From Rhipicephalus microplus (taxonomy: Eukaryota > Arthropoda > Arachnida > Ixodida > Ixodidae), in NCBI RefSeq assembly GCF_043290135.1, contig NC_134702.1, positions 81,962,817-82,026,816 of the forward strand: a stretch of 64,000 bases of DNA. Reading direction: 5' to 3'. Positions within the stretch are counted from its first letter, which is position 1. Each line of letters starts with the position of its first letter. The notes below the pieces were generated by a model. The model had not been told where the DNA came from, did no database searches, and saw nothing but the letters and a program-made list of their open reading frames with translations. Both the position numbers and the translations under genes were made by a program. This document shows, piece by piece, positions 36,470 to 47,835 of the stretch.

Positions 36470-37966
36470 CGATGGAAGTGTCTGTCGAATGGACACAGGC
36501 TATCACTGAACCATATCAACAGCAGCAGAGTTTGCAGTGCTTCACGCTGCGTTACGCTTCATTCCCGACCAAAGCATGCAGCGGTGAACGATTTTGTGCG
36601 ACTGCAAGGCGGCACTGCAGTCACTTCTGTCAAATCTACGCCGTGGTCCGCACGAGCAGTTGGTATTTCAGGCAGCAGAAATGCTACACCATGTAACAGA
36701 GAAAAGGCAGCACATTATATTGCAGTGATTGCCAGACACTGTGGAATTAACGGTAATGAACGGGCTGATCAAGCTGCCCGTTCAGCCCATACTGAAGACA
36801 ACGATCAGTCAATACCTCTCTCTAGGACGGATGCTGCTAGGCGGCTCCGCATGCTTTTTCGCCAACGCTTTATGTCACTTTAGAATGAACCTCTTTTTAC
36901 GCATGCAGGATTACGATCCATTGATACTACGTTAAGCTTGCAGCTTCCAACAAAATTTCGACTAGGTGACGCTGCTGCTCTGTGCAGGCTATGGTTGGGA
37001 GCCGGGTTCGCCCAACACCACCTAGACTTTTTTTCAGGCCTCCGCAAGCCTACGTGACGTCATCAGTGTGAGATCTGCCTGGAAGCTGCCTGAAAGCTGG
37101 CGAGGGATCGCTCGCGTCCATGTGGTTCTTTAGTCGGCGTCCATCGGAAACCGATAGACGCGCGCTTTAGGTCCATGAGCATAGTTAGAGTTGCACCCCG
37201 GTGCACAGCAGCATCCAGGCATATTGCGTAGTTTACCCAACCATGCTCACACAGCACAAGAGAAAGAAAAAACAGCGTGAGCGGTAACAAAATGCAACTT
37301 GCCTACAACCACAACAGCCAGCAGAGCGAGCGAGCACGTCAGATCAATGTGGCCAGACGCACTGTCATACGCTGCCAACTTCGCTCGGCTGTGCACAAAA
37401 ATGTTTAAAACGTAAATAAATTAAGTAAATAAGTATATCATTTGAAAGATAGAATATTGCTAAGCTTTTTTTGTTAAACAGTAGGTAATAATTTTCTACA
37501 GTTTGCCTACTGAAAACTTGTTTCGAAGCAAAAAAGATTGTCTGTCTATTTGGCGAACAAAATCCGCAAGCCATTCCGACCTCAGCCAGTCGAGCGTTGC
37601 TTTCTCACAGATCTCACAGCAGTGACGTCATGCTGACGAGACGGAGGCTTGCCGAGGCCTTGAAAAAAGTCTAGGTGGTATCGGTTTGCCCGTGGGTACG
37701 CGTTCCACATAGAGATGGCCGACACCGCCGCCTGTGCACACTGCGGAGACAAAGAGACAATTCGACACGTCCTGGGTGACTGCCCGGCATATAACCTAGA
37801 AATACAATACCTTTCTAAGATATTAAACAAGTTAGATGACCATCTGCTGTTAGAAGAACGTATACTGTGTCATCGTCATGACTTACCATCACAGAAGAAG
37901 GCCGTGCAAGCGCCACTGGGCTTCTTGCGAACTACCAGCCGGCCGGAACGCCTCAGAGTGGTCTGA
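36470..37966 (+). pseudogene. LINE RNase H and zinc-knuckle C-terminus, frameshifted
   Basis: Encodes the C-terminal end of a LINE ORF2. Across shifting frames one reads AEFAVLHAALRYI, then a segment ending ARHCGINGNERADQAARSAH (the terminal RNase H motif, family form GHCGI.GNE.AD; the usual glycine before HCGI is replaced by arginine), and after the interruption EMADTAACAHCGDKETIRHV with LGDCPAYN (CCHC knuckle). There are at least one frameshift near 36580, one near 36900, and the 663-bp insertion. It cannot make a functional protein. Confidence 0.75.
37017..37679. mobile_element. MITE-like element with about 50-bp inverted ends
   Basis: The left end (ACCACCTAGACTTTTTTTCA, then GGCCTCCGCAAGCCT and GTGACGTCA) reappears inverted at the right end (37620-37679) with a few mismatches. 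It splits the LINE coding region at a point where the flanking codons belong to one protein, so it inserted after the LINE. It has no coding capacity. The target duplication is not resolved. Confidence 0.75.
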
Positions 37967-38689
37967 TTTTGTGTGTGCGTGTGTGTCCGTGTTTTTATCT
38001 TTATTTTTTTAACTCTCTCACTCTTTCTTTCAACCCCCTATTCCCCAACCCTAGTGTAGGGTAGCATACCGGATACTAGCATCTGGTTACCCTCTCTGCC
38101 TTTTTTCCTGTTTCTCTTTGTCTCTTTCTTGTAATTTAAAAAGTGTCGGTCAATTTTGTTTTGCAGTTCTCATGTAGGGATATGTAAGGGCACCTTTACT
38201 GCCGGGATATTCGTGCGTTGCAAGCTTGAACGCTGTTAGCTGAAATTCTTCCAGAATTGCTGTTTTGTAACAGTCTAGAAAGTATGGGTACGTGACGTAA
38301 TCAAAACCATTGCGTGTCGGTACCATAGTTTTCCAGCTAACGCCACTGCGATTTATGCGTTTGTTGTTTCATGTAAGGGTAAAGTTCGTCTTAAATTTTT
38401 TGAAAGAGTGATGATTGTGTTTAAAAAATTTATTTGCAATATGTACGGCACACAAAGGCTTAATAAAATTCTAGTAACAGGGCGCATCCACATCGGCACA
38501 TCTATGTATCACCACCAACATCACTACGTTGCAGTGAAGACATTTGCTCTAATATGCTTGACAATGTTGGCATACATGTACACAAGACCTCAATGCGATA
38601 TCATAATACAATGGTATAACGATACAATATATGCAATGAAACACAATTTGTAACAAATGTAATCTTATATAACAACTAAACGGGCGCTG

Positions 38690-40739
38690 CTTAGCACCAA
38701 GTCGGTCGACAAATGAGTTGTATTCTTTCGTGTTCAACCTTGAGGAAAGGGCACGACCAATGCCGCAAAAACTTGTGCTCCCCGAGGAAGAACAGATCCT
38801 CAGAGAGGAACGCGAAGATCTCTCGTCTCATTCTCCCTAGAATTGCCCACAAAGCACGCCAGCGGCAACTGGCAGCTACGGCTTCACATCGGTTTCTCCA
38901 AAGGCTGAACAGCTTCGCAACTATTAAAAGAGCGGAGAAGCGGCCGCGCGGAAATCAGCCGTTGGACACCAAAGTTCGCACACCCTGTCTCCGAAAAACC
39001 AGCATGAACCGCACGCTAAAAAAAGGTGAGAGACCACACATTCAATCGTCACATGTCGATTAGTCTCTACCATGACGCAATTGGGGCAAGTGGAAGTGCG
39101 AACCACCTGCCACCACTGCAACCTATCTCGCGTGGGGAGCAAGCCCCAGCCCAACCACCAGACCAAATCTCTGAGATGCCCTGGCAACACTGCTGCAGTT
39201 ATCGGTTTCCAAGCGTGGTTCATTATAGATTGACGAAGCTGGGGCACCGAGGGCCGTAGAAAGGTGGCCATGGCGTCCACCACTTTAGAATCGACCACCT
39301 CCAACTCTGGGCACGTAGCTTCCAAACGTCGGTGAAATGCCAGAAGAGCCCGATACAAAGATAGTTATTCAGTTGATTGGGGACCTTGTTTAATTTGGCT
39401 AGCCGGCAGGAAGACACATAGTGAGGACCCCAGATGGTAGCGAGCCAGTGTCTGAGCGGGCGTGCCATCATTCCTTAGTATTCGTCATAAAGTGCGGAGG
39501 AGTGCGAAGGCACTATGTAGAAGCCGTGACGGAATCGTCGGGGTATGCAAAACCGCCTTGATCTCGCGATCGAGCTAACGCCGGACAAGATAACAATTCT
39601 GTGCCAACACAGCAAAAAAAATGAACTGATGTAGCTTTGCACTTTCCTGCAGACGTGGAGCGGTGTTTTGAGAGAATGGCAAAGGTACCAAAATTTTCCT
39701 ACGTACACTGTTTGAGTTAAGTACTGGTGTTACAAGATAGGGAATTCGAAGTGCCTGGCTCATTTGATATCACGTCGAAGAGTTTGTACAACCAACCGAT
39801 GACCAGATGCTTTCCTGTAAACCAACTGCAGTGATAGTAACTCCGAGTATTGCAATGGTACGAGACCACTGTATAAAGGCTATGTGATGCTGATACGACC
39901 GCTGGGGTTACCAATGAAAAAATACTGGCTTATAGAAAAGTTTAACATTCTACTGGAGATAATGTTGAAATAATGGAAAGCTTCAAGAGCATGCTGCAGC
40001 GACTGTTCATTATGTATATATCGAGCAATGTCATCTGCATATGCAGTGTCCTTTCCTTGAGTGTTTCCGGGTAGGGGCAACCCTCGAATCTGCGGGTGAC
40101 GTTCAACGGCCCTTAAGGAGGGTTCTAATGCAAGGATAAATAACACTGGGGAGAAGAGGCACCCTTGATGGACCCCATGCATGACATTAAATGGGTGACT
40201 CTCACGGGAATCTATGTAAACGGTACTTGCTGTATTAGTGTACATCGCGTGGATGAGGTCAATGAACTTATCTGGGAATCCGAATGCATGTAAAACACTT
40301 AGTATGTAGCCATGTTGTATGAAATCAAAAGCTTTCTCCTGATCTAAGGAAACCAACAGTTCTTGCACACATCGGCTAGTGGTGTATTGAATTATGTCAC
40401 GCGTTAACCACGTATGCATGTGTAATTGTCGTCCCGAAACAATACAGACCTGGTGGGGAGCGAATGTTGCAAGAGATGGAGTGATTCGGCGCACCGAAAT
40501 GTTGGCCAAGAGCTTGTAATCTACATTGAGCAAGGTAATAGGGCGCCAATCTTCTAGTCGCGGGACATTAGGGCTTTCTTTGGAACTAAAGTTATACGGC
40601 CTTTGTGAAAAGAGGTTGGAAGAGTAATATCTCGGAAACACTTGCGAATGACGTGTGACATAATTAGACCAATGATAGGCTAGAACTGCGCATAAAACTC
40701 TGCAGGGAGTCCGTTAGGCCCGAGGGCCGAACCCTTTTT
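38690..40739 (-). pseudogene. ORF2 part 2: RT and C-terminal region
   Basis: Continues ORF2 beyond the insertion. The first codons give KKGSALGPNGLPAEFY (the family's SPGPDGL..EFY box). The main frame (39880-40641, 253 residues) carries WRPITLLNVDYK at 32-43, RT motif A with aspartate at 100 (VSLDQEKAFDF), GVHQGC at 156-161 and an intact YADD at 201-204. After a break, 39358-38924 holds VWWLGWGLLPTRDRLQWW and a CPNC..ETNRHVTIEC knuckle, and further shifted codons give a typical Tx1-like end. Frameshifts near 40641, 39880 and 38924 and the missing N-terminal continuity make it inactive. Confidence 0.78.
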
Positions 40740-40781
40740 AAATGCGAAGCATTTCTTAGCGAACTTCGGCGACTTTGAGCG

Positions 40782-40868
<87 letters not shown>

Positions 40869-40883
40869 GTATCTATCTATCTT

Positions 40884-40928
<45 letters not shown>

Positions 40929-40929
<1 letters not shown>

Positions 40930-41172
40930 CCCACCGCGATGGTCTAGTGGCTAAGGTACTCGGCTGCTGACCCGCAGGTCCCGGGATCGAATCCCGGCTG
41001 CGGCGGCTGCATTTCCGATGGAGGCGGAAATGTTTTAGGCCCGTGTGCTCAGATTTGGGTGCCCGTTAAAGAGCCCCAGGTGGTCGAAATTTCCGGAGCC
41101 CACCACTATGGCGTCTCTCATAATCATATGGTGGTTTTGGGACGTTAAACCCCACATATCAATCAATCAATT
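40929..41172 (+). mobile_element. tRNA-headed SINE inside microsatellite, first copy
   Basis: Near full-length and well preserved: A-box-like TGGTCTAGTGG at 40940-40950, B-box-like GGGATCGAATCCC at 40983-40995, conserved body, tail CACATATCAATCAATCAATT. It shares private variants with the copy at 41335 (CACCACTATGGCG rather than CTCCACTACGGCG). Confidence 0.93.
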
Positions 41173-41181
41173 ATCTATCTG

Positions 41182-41264
<83 letters not shown>

Positions 41265-41265
41265 G

Positions 41266-41334
<69 letters not shown>

Positions 41335-41335
<1 letters not shown>

Positions 41336-41577
41336 CCCACCACGATGGTCTAGTGGCTAAGGTACTCGGCTGCTGACCCGCAGGTCCCGGTATCAAATCC
41401 CGGCTGCGGCGGCTGCATTTCCGATGGAGGCGGAAATGTTTTAGGCCCGTGTGCTCAGATTTGAGTGGCCGTTAAAGAGCCTCAGGTGGTCGAAATTTCC
41501 GGAGCCCACCACTATGGCGTCTCTCATAATCATATGGTGGTTTTGGGACGTTAAACCCCACATATCAATCAATCAAT

Positions 41578-41578
<1 letters not shown>
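41335..41578 (+). mobile_element. tRNA-headed SINE inside microsatellite, second copy
   Basis: Same as the copy at 40929 with a few substitutions, including two in the B-box region (GGTATCAAATCCC), which should weaken pol III recognition. It most likely arose by tandem duplication, not by an independent insertion. Confidence 0.93.
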
Positions 41579-41619
<41 letters not shown>

Positions 41620-42544
41620 CCTATCTATCGATCGATCGATCGATCTTTCTACCTAGACGCCTACGACATTAAGCTCTCCTGGCCATTTCGATAATGGTAT
41701 TGATACCAAACTTGGTAAGGCATAACATGACTGTATAAAGAACGTATTTGACTAGTCATAACATGAAAACTATGACTTTGTTGTCACGAATGTCATGATT
41801 TACATTTCATGGTCCTGCACCTCTTGTGGTGGTTTTATTCACACGGCATGTTGCAAAACTGGTATAGTATGACACGATAGCATGGCGAACACAAGCGACA
41901 GACCCTAACATGAAAATCATGCCATGCGTGTCATGTAACAACAATCCTACATGCCAAGCTCATGATGCGCTCGCAGCGGTTTCACTAGTTTCACAGAAGC
42001 CAAACTTGGTAATACGTGACGTCAATGGACGCCGAAGGCATGTGACTGGTGTAAACATGATAATCATGAGATGTGTGTTATGTAAGAGCATTATTAGATG
42101 CCACGCTAATGATGCGCTGGCAGCCGTTTCGCTACCTTAATTTCTACCAAATTTGGTATTATGGGACGTGAATGGATGATGAAGGTATGGTACTTGTGCT
42201 AACATGATTAACATAAGATGCATGTCATGTAACAGCATGACTACATGCTATGCTAATGATGCGCTCGCGGCCGTTTCTCTAGCGTCACATGTACCAAACT
42301 CGTATTACGCAACGCGAACGGACGACATAGGTGAATGACACATGCAAACATGATAGTCAAGACATCCGTGTCATGTAACAACATGCCTACATGCCACACT
42401 CATGATGCGCTCGTGGCCGTTTTTCTAGCTTCACACAAGCCAAACATGGTATTGCGTGACGTCAATGGATAGCGAAGGTATGTGACTGGTGCGAACATGA
42501 TTATCATGAGATGTGTGTCACGTGAAAACATGAATACATGCCAT

Positions 42545-42930
42545 CGTCAAAGCACCAATACATTTTGACGTGACGCTGTGCGCGTGTTCGCCGGCGTTCA
42601 TTTCGTCGTGTCACGCCAGCCTTGCGACGCCAGGTGCTGGTCCGGCCATATACAGGCAGGTACGCGCCGCACTGCGTTGCGTTGCTTTGACGCATGCGCA
42701 TTTCAGCGCATCCGGCGTCCCTCCATCAAGAAAAGAGGGAGACGCAGTGTTGTCTGGGTAACGCATCGGCGCGAAATGTTGCATGTGGAATTTACGCCGG
42801 TTGTCGTTGGGCCGCACCGACGGACGCTGGTCGCGCCTGGCATCGACTATAGAGTGCTCACGTTTCGCTAACGTAGCGTCGCTGAGCCCAGCGTGCGCGC
42901 ACGTCAACGCTACATTGGAGTATATTGGGC
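42545..42930. other. GC-rich core of the hairpin-ended element, copy 1
   Basis: About 385 bp, CpG-rich, replacing part of the tandem array. It shares with 59510-59905 (inverted) the blocks GGGCCCAATATACTCCAATG, GAGCACTCTATAGT, TCCCTCTTTTCTTGA and ACATTTCGACG-like edges. Frames of about 60-108 codons overlap on both strands and are not conserved between the copies as far as I can see, so it may be regulatory or structural. Confidence 0.65.
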
Positions 42931-43295
42931 CCTTCATGATGCGTTCACGGCCATTAAGCTAGCTCCACATATACCAAGTTTGGTTTTAAGTGACGTCAAT
43001 GGATGACGGAAGTATATGACTGGTGCAAACACGATAATCCTGACACGCGTCTCCTGTAGGAGCATGACAACATACTACGCTCATAGTGGGCTCGCGGTCG
43101 TTTCGCTATTTTACATATACTAAATTTGGTATCATGAGACGTGAATATATGACGAAAGGAAACGCACATCCAAACATGATAATCACGACACGGAAATCAT
43201 GTACGGCATAATTTACCTCCTCATCGTAACGTTGCGCTGATTTTAAAATGGCATATCAACCTTTCTCACTCGTGCTTCGCATATCACCGATTCTC

Positions 43296-44985
43296 AATTT
43301 TTTTTCATTACGTCTAATGCGCCCTTTATTTCATCATCGGATGGCGGTGATAGCAGAACGTCATGTGACATGTTGGAATCATGTGGTAAGTCTTTTAGCA
43401 GTGGATGCGAAGGAACGGATCCTGAGTAGCTGACACTAGCAACAGATTGAGCCATTGACTGAAAGTGTTGAGTAAATGCCTGAAAGTCGCGCGTACCCGC
43501 AGAAGCTGGCGCGGCAGAGTTCAGCGAGTGGGCAGGCGAGCCTGGTGGACGAATCAGAGCTCTGCGTGCATACCTCAGCACCTCAGGCTGCGCACACGGT
43601 GCACGTCTACAGCGTCAAGCTGCAGCCGAGAGTGAAGAAGCGCGCATAATACGTTGGTACCGTTCAACGAGCTCCTCTTGTCATGCCCGCATTACAGGGA
43701 AGGACTGGGATCACGGTTTGCAATGCGTATTTTCTGGATTAACAATGACGCATCTTTGGACATATGTGTGCGAAGTCCCCTGCCCGATGCACTGCAATGA
43801 TGGCGCCACTGATCTTTGAGGCGATCACAATCAGCTATATCCGCCCCAATGAGCGATGCGCGTAACGTTCGGGGCAATTTTTCCATAGACTGGGAGTCCT
43901 GGAGAACGCGTCAATCGAGGCGCCATGGTCTGTGGATCGTTGGAGTCCCCGCTGGCAGGCGGAAAGACAGCATAACTGGGCGGTGGTCGCTAATGTACAC
44001 TGGTGTCGGGGGCAATGACATTACCCCGGTGTCGTGAACGTACAGGTAATAAGACCGGGGGATGCGTACACGCGATCAATTTTGCTGCTTGACGCTCCTC
44101 GACGCCAAGTATAGGCATAATTATTGCCATGTTCACTTTCATGAATGTCGCTTAATGCCAATTGCTGCACAAGACGTTCGAGTTCTCTTGCATTCTAGTT
44201 TGACCGGCCGCGACCCGGACCTCAAACGTCTGCGTGTGAGTCTCAGACACAATTGAAATCCCGTAAGAACACCACGTGCTGTGAATTTAAAAAGAACGCA
44301 TCAAGAGATTGGAAGAACGCATTAGAGTACACAGGTGCCACTGGGGCATACACGCCAACAAATCTTATTCTCGACGAAAAAAAAAGGCGCAGTCGAACGC
44401 CAGCACGCGTCCGAAGGCATCGAAGGAAACATGATGGTCACGCAAAAGACCTCCGTTAAAAATAATGACTCTGACGCCAGTCGAAAGCGTGAAGGCGTAC
44501 GAAAAGAAACAATCAATATAAGCAACGTTCAGCCGAGTTTTCCAGTCGCAGTGCAGCGCCAGAATACATAGCCTAGCAAATAAAAAAAAGGAAACTTGGG
44601 ACAGCATCGGCGGTGAAAATGGAACGTGACACGCGCGTCTCGCGCCCTGCATCTGTCGGCTGATTGTGCCTGGGATACACGGGGGACGCGAGCACGCGTT
44701 TCTTTTCTGTGTGCCCCTAACGGCGAATGCCAAATACTTTGAGACGGCGCAGTGGGAGCACCGCAGCTCCCTCTGGTCAGTGTGCAGTGCCTAAGAATGC
44801 GCGCTTGAAAGTGAGTACATCAGAAAGCTTGAAAAAATTGGTTTCTTGCACGAACAGCAAGTCACAGTGCACTGAACGCGCGAGAGTCAATACCTCCGCC
44901 TGTTTTTGTATTTTGCAGAAAACTTGGACGTTAAAAGTAATAACTTTTAGAGCAAGAGCAATGGGGAAAAATAAAACATAGTATA
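43296..44985 (-). pseudogene. ORF2 part 1: APE endonuclease and linker
   Basis: Start of the Tx1/L1-like ORF2 on the minus strand. Near its beginning one reads NVQVFC and then HCDLLFVQETNFF, the endonuclease motif with the catalytic glutamate (QET). Further downstream are degraded endonuclease segments, then MEKLPRTLRASLIGADIADC (about 43886) and a linker ending SPPSDDEIKGALDVMKK (43581-43296), the usual lead-in to the RT. Several frame breaks occur between 44930 and 43600. The reading frame runs straight into the inserted element and resumes at 40739. Confidence 0.7.
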
Positions 44986-45049
44986 AGATCTCGCAAATTC
45001 AGGGGTACCTTAGGTAGGCGTGGGAGCCGGTGCCTCGCGAGCAGCTGAG

Positions 45050-46315
45050 TCATTTTTTACGACCAGGCAATCCACCAGAGTCTCTGGGCTTCCGGGACCA
45101 CGTCGAAGTCCGCAGGGGACTTTTGTCTCTGGTGGGGGCTTCAGAGTAACTGGTAGATATTTGGTGGCGTTTGACATCCGGGTTCTTGAGCGAGGATGCT
45201 ATAAACGCGTTTACACTGTCCTGGCTTATGTCAATGGGGCTGGTGTCTTCGATAATTAGTAGGAGCGCCTCACTCGTGGTGCTGTTGGAGTCCTCGTAGA
45301 TGCAGACGTCGTCGTCTTGAGATGTAGACTCCTCGATGACACCTGAACTTGTGGTCAACTTAGCAGCCACGCGAGGAGCGTCAGATGCAATGTTTCCATT
45401 TGAGACGCCTTCCTCATGAGGTGCCTTGTCTGACAAAGGCTTGGCCTGCGATTTCTCAGAAGTGGCCACAAGACGCGGAGAACTTGAGTTTTCAGAACCT
45501 GGGTTTACCTGGTTCGGAATTGCTGGTGACGAAGTGGGCATCTGGTGCAGAGTCGCGATTGGCGCACCTTGGGCGTGGTCGGTCACCGCGGCTCGCGTTG
45601 ACGAACCATCGCACCTGTTCTTAGATGGCTTTCCTGGCTGAAGTGGAGGGAAATCTTTGGGCGCCGCTTCGGAATACGACGGTCTGATGGTGCAGGCGAC
45701 AGTAGCATGCGGGTCCCCACAACGGCGACACAGTAGTGAGCAGCCTTTACCGTCGTGGTCATAAACGCTACACCTTCCACAAAAAGGAGCTGTGCAGTTC
45801 ATGCGGAAGTGCCCACGGTCACATCGACAGCACACTCGTTGGATCTCTTTGTAGTCACAGGTCACTTGATAGCATGTGACTTTGGGGTAGTTAAACACCA
45901 GTGACGATGCCTTCATTTCCATGTGGACGTATCGCGTCCCAGTATTCACGGTTGGGCGGAATCTCATGAGTCCTCTGGCGATATGTAACACCTTCCCGTA
46001 CTGGGACAGCGCTTGTGCGAAGATTTCACTGGGGACGCGGCACGGCAGGAACAGGACAGTTACCTGGGTGACTTTGGGTCCCAGGGGTACGATAGCGACG
46101 CGCTCTCCTCGGATGGTGAGGTGTGACGCGTTCATGATTTGAGCCAGGGGGCTTCGCTGTTCACGGTGACTTGATAATTCTGGCCTTCGAAGTGCTGGAC
46201 ACAACAAACCTTTTCTATTCCTACTATTGAAGACGTTGCGCCAAAGACGTCTTCAAGACTTGCCCCCTCAGGGACGACGACATCGAAGGCCTTCTTCGGT
46301 GGCTGGCTTGCCATA
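45050..46315 (-). pseudogene. LINE ORF1 with three zinc knuckles, one frameshift
   Basis: The RNA-binding ORF1 product of the Tx1/L1-like LINE. The natural start is probably the ATG at 46313-46315 (MPNMASQPPKKAFDVVVPEG); this frame ends near 46132, and a second frame (46207-45050, 385 residues) carries on from about IMNASHLTIRGERV, so a single frameshift near 46140 separates them. In the 385-residue frame an RRM-like region precedes three knuckles: C126-C129-H133-C138 (CX2CX3HX4C), C143-C146-H151-C156 (CX2CX4HX4C) and C160-C163-H167-C172. The C-terminal half is serine/acid-rich and low in complexity. All knuckle residues are intact. Confidence 0.82.
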
Positions 46316-46569
46316 TTAGGCACCCACCTTCTTAAGGACGCCCTGATACTTGCTGTTTAGCTTTCTGCTGCCGGTGGCTGACTACCATTCCACAAAAATT
46401 CCCTGTGACGTCGTGCTACAAAGCGGCGGTCACTTTGTAACTGGCTGCTTTTTAAGACTTCCAGAACGAGTGGCTGGTTGCTTAGCTGCTCTATGCACGC
46501 ACGTATGTAGTGCACAGGGCACGGTTCGATATTATTAGCTATGCATAATTTTGACATTGCATGCAGACT

Positions 46570-47829
46570 ATTCATGAATGCCACTCATGTTCCGCCAGTT
46601 AACTGGGTCCTGTGCTTGCTGCTGCCAATTTACACCCGCAAACTTCTTATATCATCTACCCACCTAAACAGAAGGTAAGGTGGGCAGATGATATAAACCA
46701 GCTTATTAACCCTCTAACCAGCTTGCCTTCTCTGTGAATCCAATTGGTTACCCTTAATGACCAGCGGTTATCGTGTCTACGTGCTACATACCCGGCCCAT
46801 GTCCAATTCTTCTAGAATTTAACTATGATATCCTTAACCCCAGTTTGGTCCCTAATCCACTCTGCTCTCTTCTTGTCTCTTAAGGTTATGCCTACCATTT
46901 TTCTTTCCACTGCTCGCTGCGTCGTCCACAATTTAAGCTGAGCCCTCTTTGTAATTCTTCAGGTTTCTGCTCCGTAGCTAAGTACCGGCAACATACAGCT
47001 GTTTTATACTTTCCTCTTGAGGGATAGTGGCAATCTACCTGCTATAATTTGAAAGTGCTTGCCAAATATGCTCCACCCTATTCTTATTCTCCTAGTTACT
47101 TCAATCTCGTGGTTCGGCTCCGTGGTTGTCACCTATCCTAAGTAGACATAGTCTTTCACAACTTGAAGTGCACTATTACCTATCTCGAAACACTGCTCTC
47201 TTCCGAGTTTGTTGTACATCACTTTCGTTTTCTGTAAGTTAATTTCAAGTCCCACCTATTTGCTCTCCTTCTCTAACTCCGATATCATGAGTTACAATTC
47301 ATCCCCTGAGTTACTCAACCATGTCATCGGCCAAGCGCAGGTTACTAAGGTACTTTCCATTAACTCTTATTCATAGCTGTTCCCAATCTAGGCCTTTGAA
47401 AACCTCCTGTAAGCACGCGGTAAATAGCGTTGGGGAGATTGTATCCCTCTTCCTTACACCCTTCTTGGTTTGTATTCTGTTGCTTTCTTTATGAAGTACT
47501 ATGGTAGCAGTTGATCTCCTGTAGATTTCTTCAAGGATGTTTATATATGCTTCATAGACGCCCCGATTCCTCAGTCTCTGCATGACTGCGAATATTTAGA
47601 CTGAATCAAACGTCTTCTCGTAATCAATGAAGGCTATGTACAGTAGTTGGCTGTATTCTGAGCATTTCTCTATTACCTGATTGATAGTATGAATGTGGTT
47701 GATTGTTGAGTAGCGTGTTCGAAATCCTGCTTGTTCATTTGGTTGATTGGATGCTAATGTTTTCTTAGCTCTATTAGCAATTACCTTTGTAAATAGCTTG
47801 TATACTACGGAGAGCAAGCTAATCGAGAG
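46570..47829 (-). pseudogene. RTE-like reverse transcriptase, RT to C-terminus
   Basis: Two main open pieces: 47832-47596 (RT blocks with SISLLSVVYKLFTK and AFIDYEKTFDSV) and 47583-47371 (GVYEAYINILEEIYRR, TKKGVRKRDTISPTLF). Beyond this, degraded codons give LRLADDMVE (expected F-ADD box), a DYVYLG motif, RRIRIGWSIFGK and a terminal KFAGVNWQQQAQD..NWR segment. The frame is broken near 47590 and by many stops after 47371; the first ADD-box residue is leucine. Not functional. Confidence 0.72.
46647..46696. other. 19-bp stem hairpin inside the RTE 3' region
   Basis: 46647-46665 (TTATATCATCTACCCACCT) pairs with 46678-46696 with one mismatch around a 12-nt loop. It looks like a local inverted duplication of the W-ADDI coding segment of the LINE. 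Confidence 0.65.
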
Positions 47830-47835
47830 CAAGAT

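Larger units (their letters stand above)
36470..38150 (+). mobile_element. 3' part of an RNase H-bearing LINE, interrupted by a MITE
   Basis: A 5'-truncated non-LTR retrotransposon on the plus strand. It opens inside RNase H, continues through a post-RNase H region to 37016, is interrupted to 37679, then resumes with a C-terminal zinc knuckle (37715-37966). A 3' UTR (37967-38150) contains the GTAGGGTAGCATACCGGATA and TGGTTACCCTCTCTGCC elements that recur alone at 2925, 15770 and 52556. The clade cannot be fixed without the RT domain. Confidence 0.75.
40783..41645. repeat. Duplicated block of (ATCT)n plus SINE
   Basis: (ATCT)n runs at 40783-40928, 41172-41334 and 41577-41632 (then CGAT to 41645) alternate with two SINEs. 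SINE plus microsatellite repeats with a period of 406 bp. The copy-2 element has only a short degenerate TCTGTCTACCTATCTG at the matching place. Confidence 0.9.
40740..43295. mobile_element. Non-autonomous hairpin-ended element, copy 1 (inserted in the LINE)
   Basis: A unit of about 2.56 kb starting with the perfect hairpin AAATGCGAAGCATTT (40740-40754) and ending near TGCTTCGCA (43273-43281) plus a short T-rich edge. It lies exactly between two parts of one LINE ORF: codons for VMKK on one side and KKGSALGPNG on the other, with a target run of about five A:T pairs. Inside are a tandem array with a unit of about 147 bp (41909-42545 and 42930-43230), a GC-rich core (42545-42930) and a SINE/microsatellite block (40783-41645). 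A second copy lies inverted at 59155-62135. No transposase is encoded. Confidence 0.8.
38390..46590 (-). mobile_element. Tx1/L1-like LINE, split by a later insertion
   Basis: A two-ORF LINE on the minus strand, about 5.6 kb without the insertion at 40740-43295. Order on that strand: 5' region (46590-46320), ORF1 (46315-45050), ORF2 endonuclease (44985-43600), linker (43581-43296), [insertion], RT (40739-39880), C-terminal region (39470-38690) and a 3' UTR down to about 38390 with a near-terminal AATAAA-like signal. The RT wording DWRPITLLNVDYKLLA and the C-terminal SEDLFFLGEHKFLRHWSC-type ending fit the Tx1/L1 group. Confidence 0.8.

Noticed and set aside
40940..40995. True tRNA genes at the A/B-box positions of SINEs
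   Set aside because: The heads are followed by the conserved SINE body and (ATCA)n tail, do not close a proper acceptor stem, and occur as dispersed repeats.
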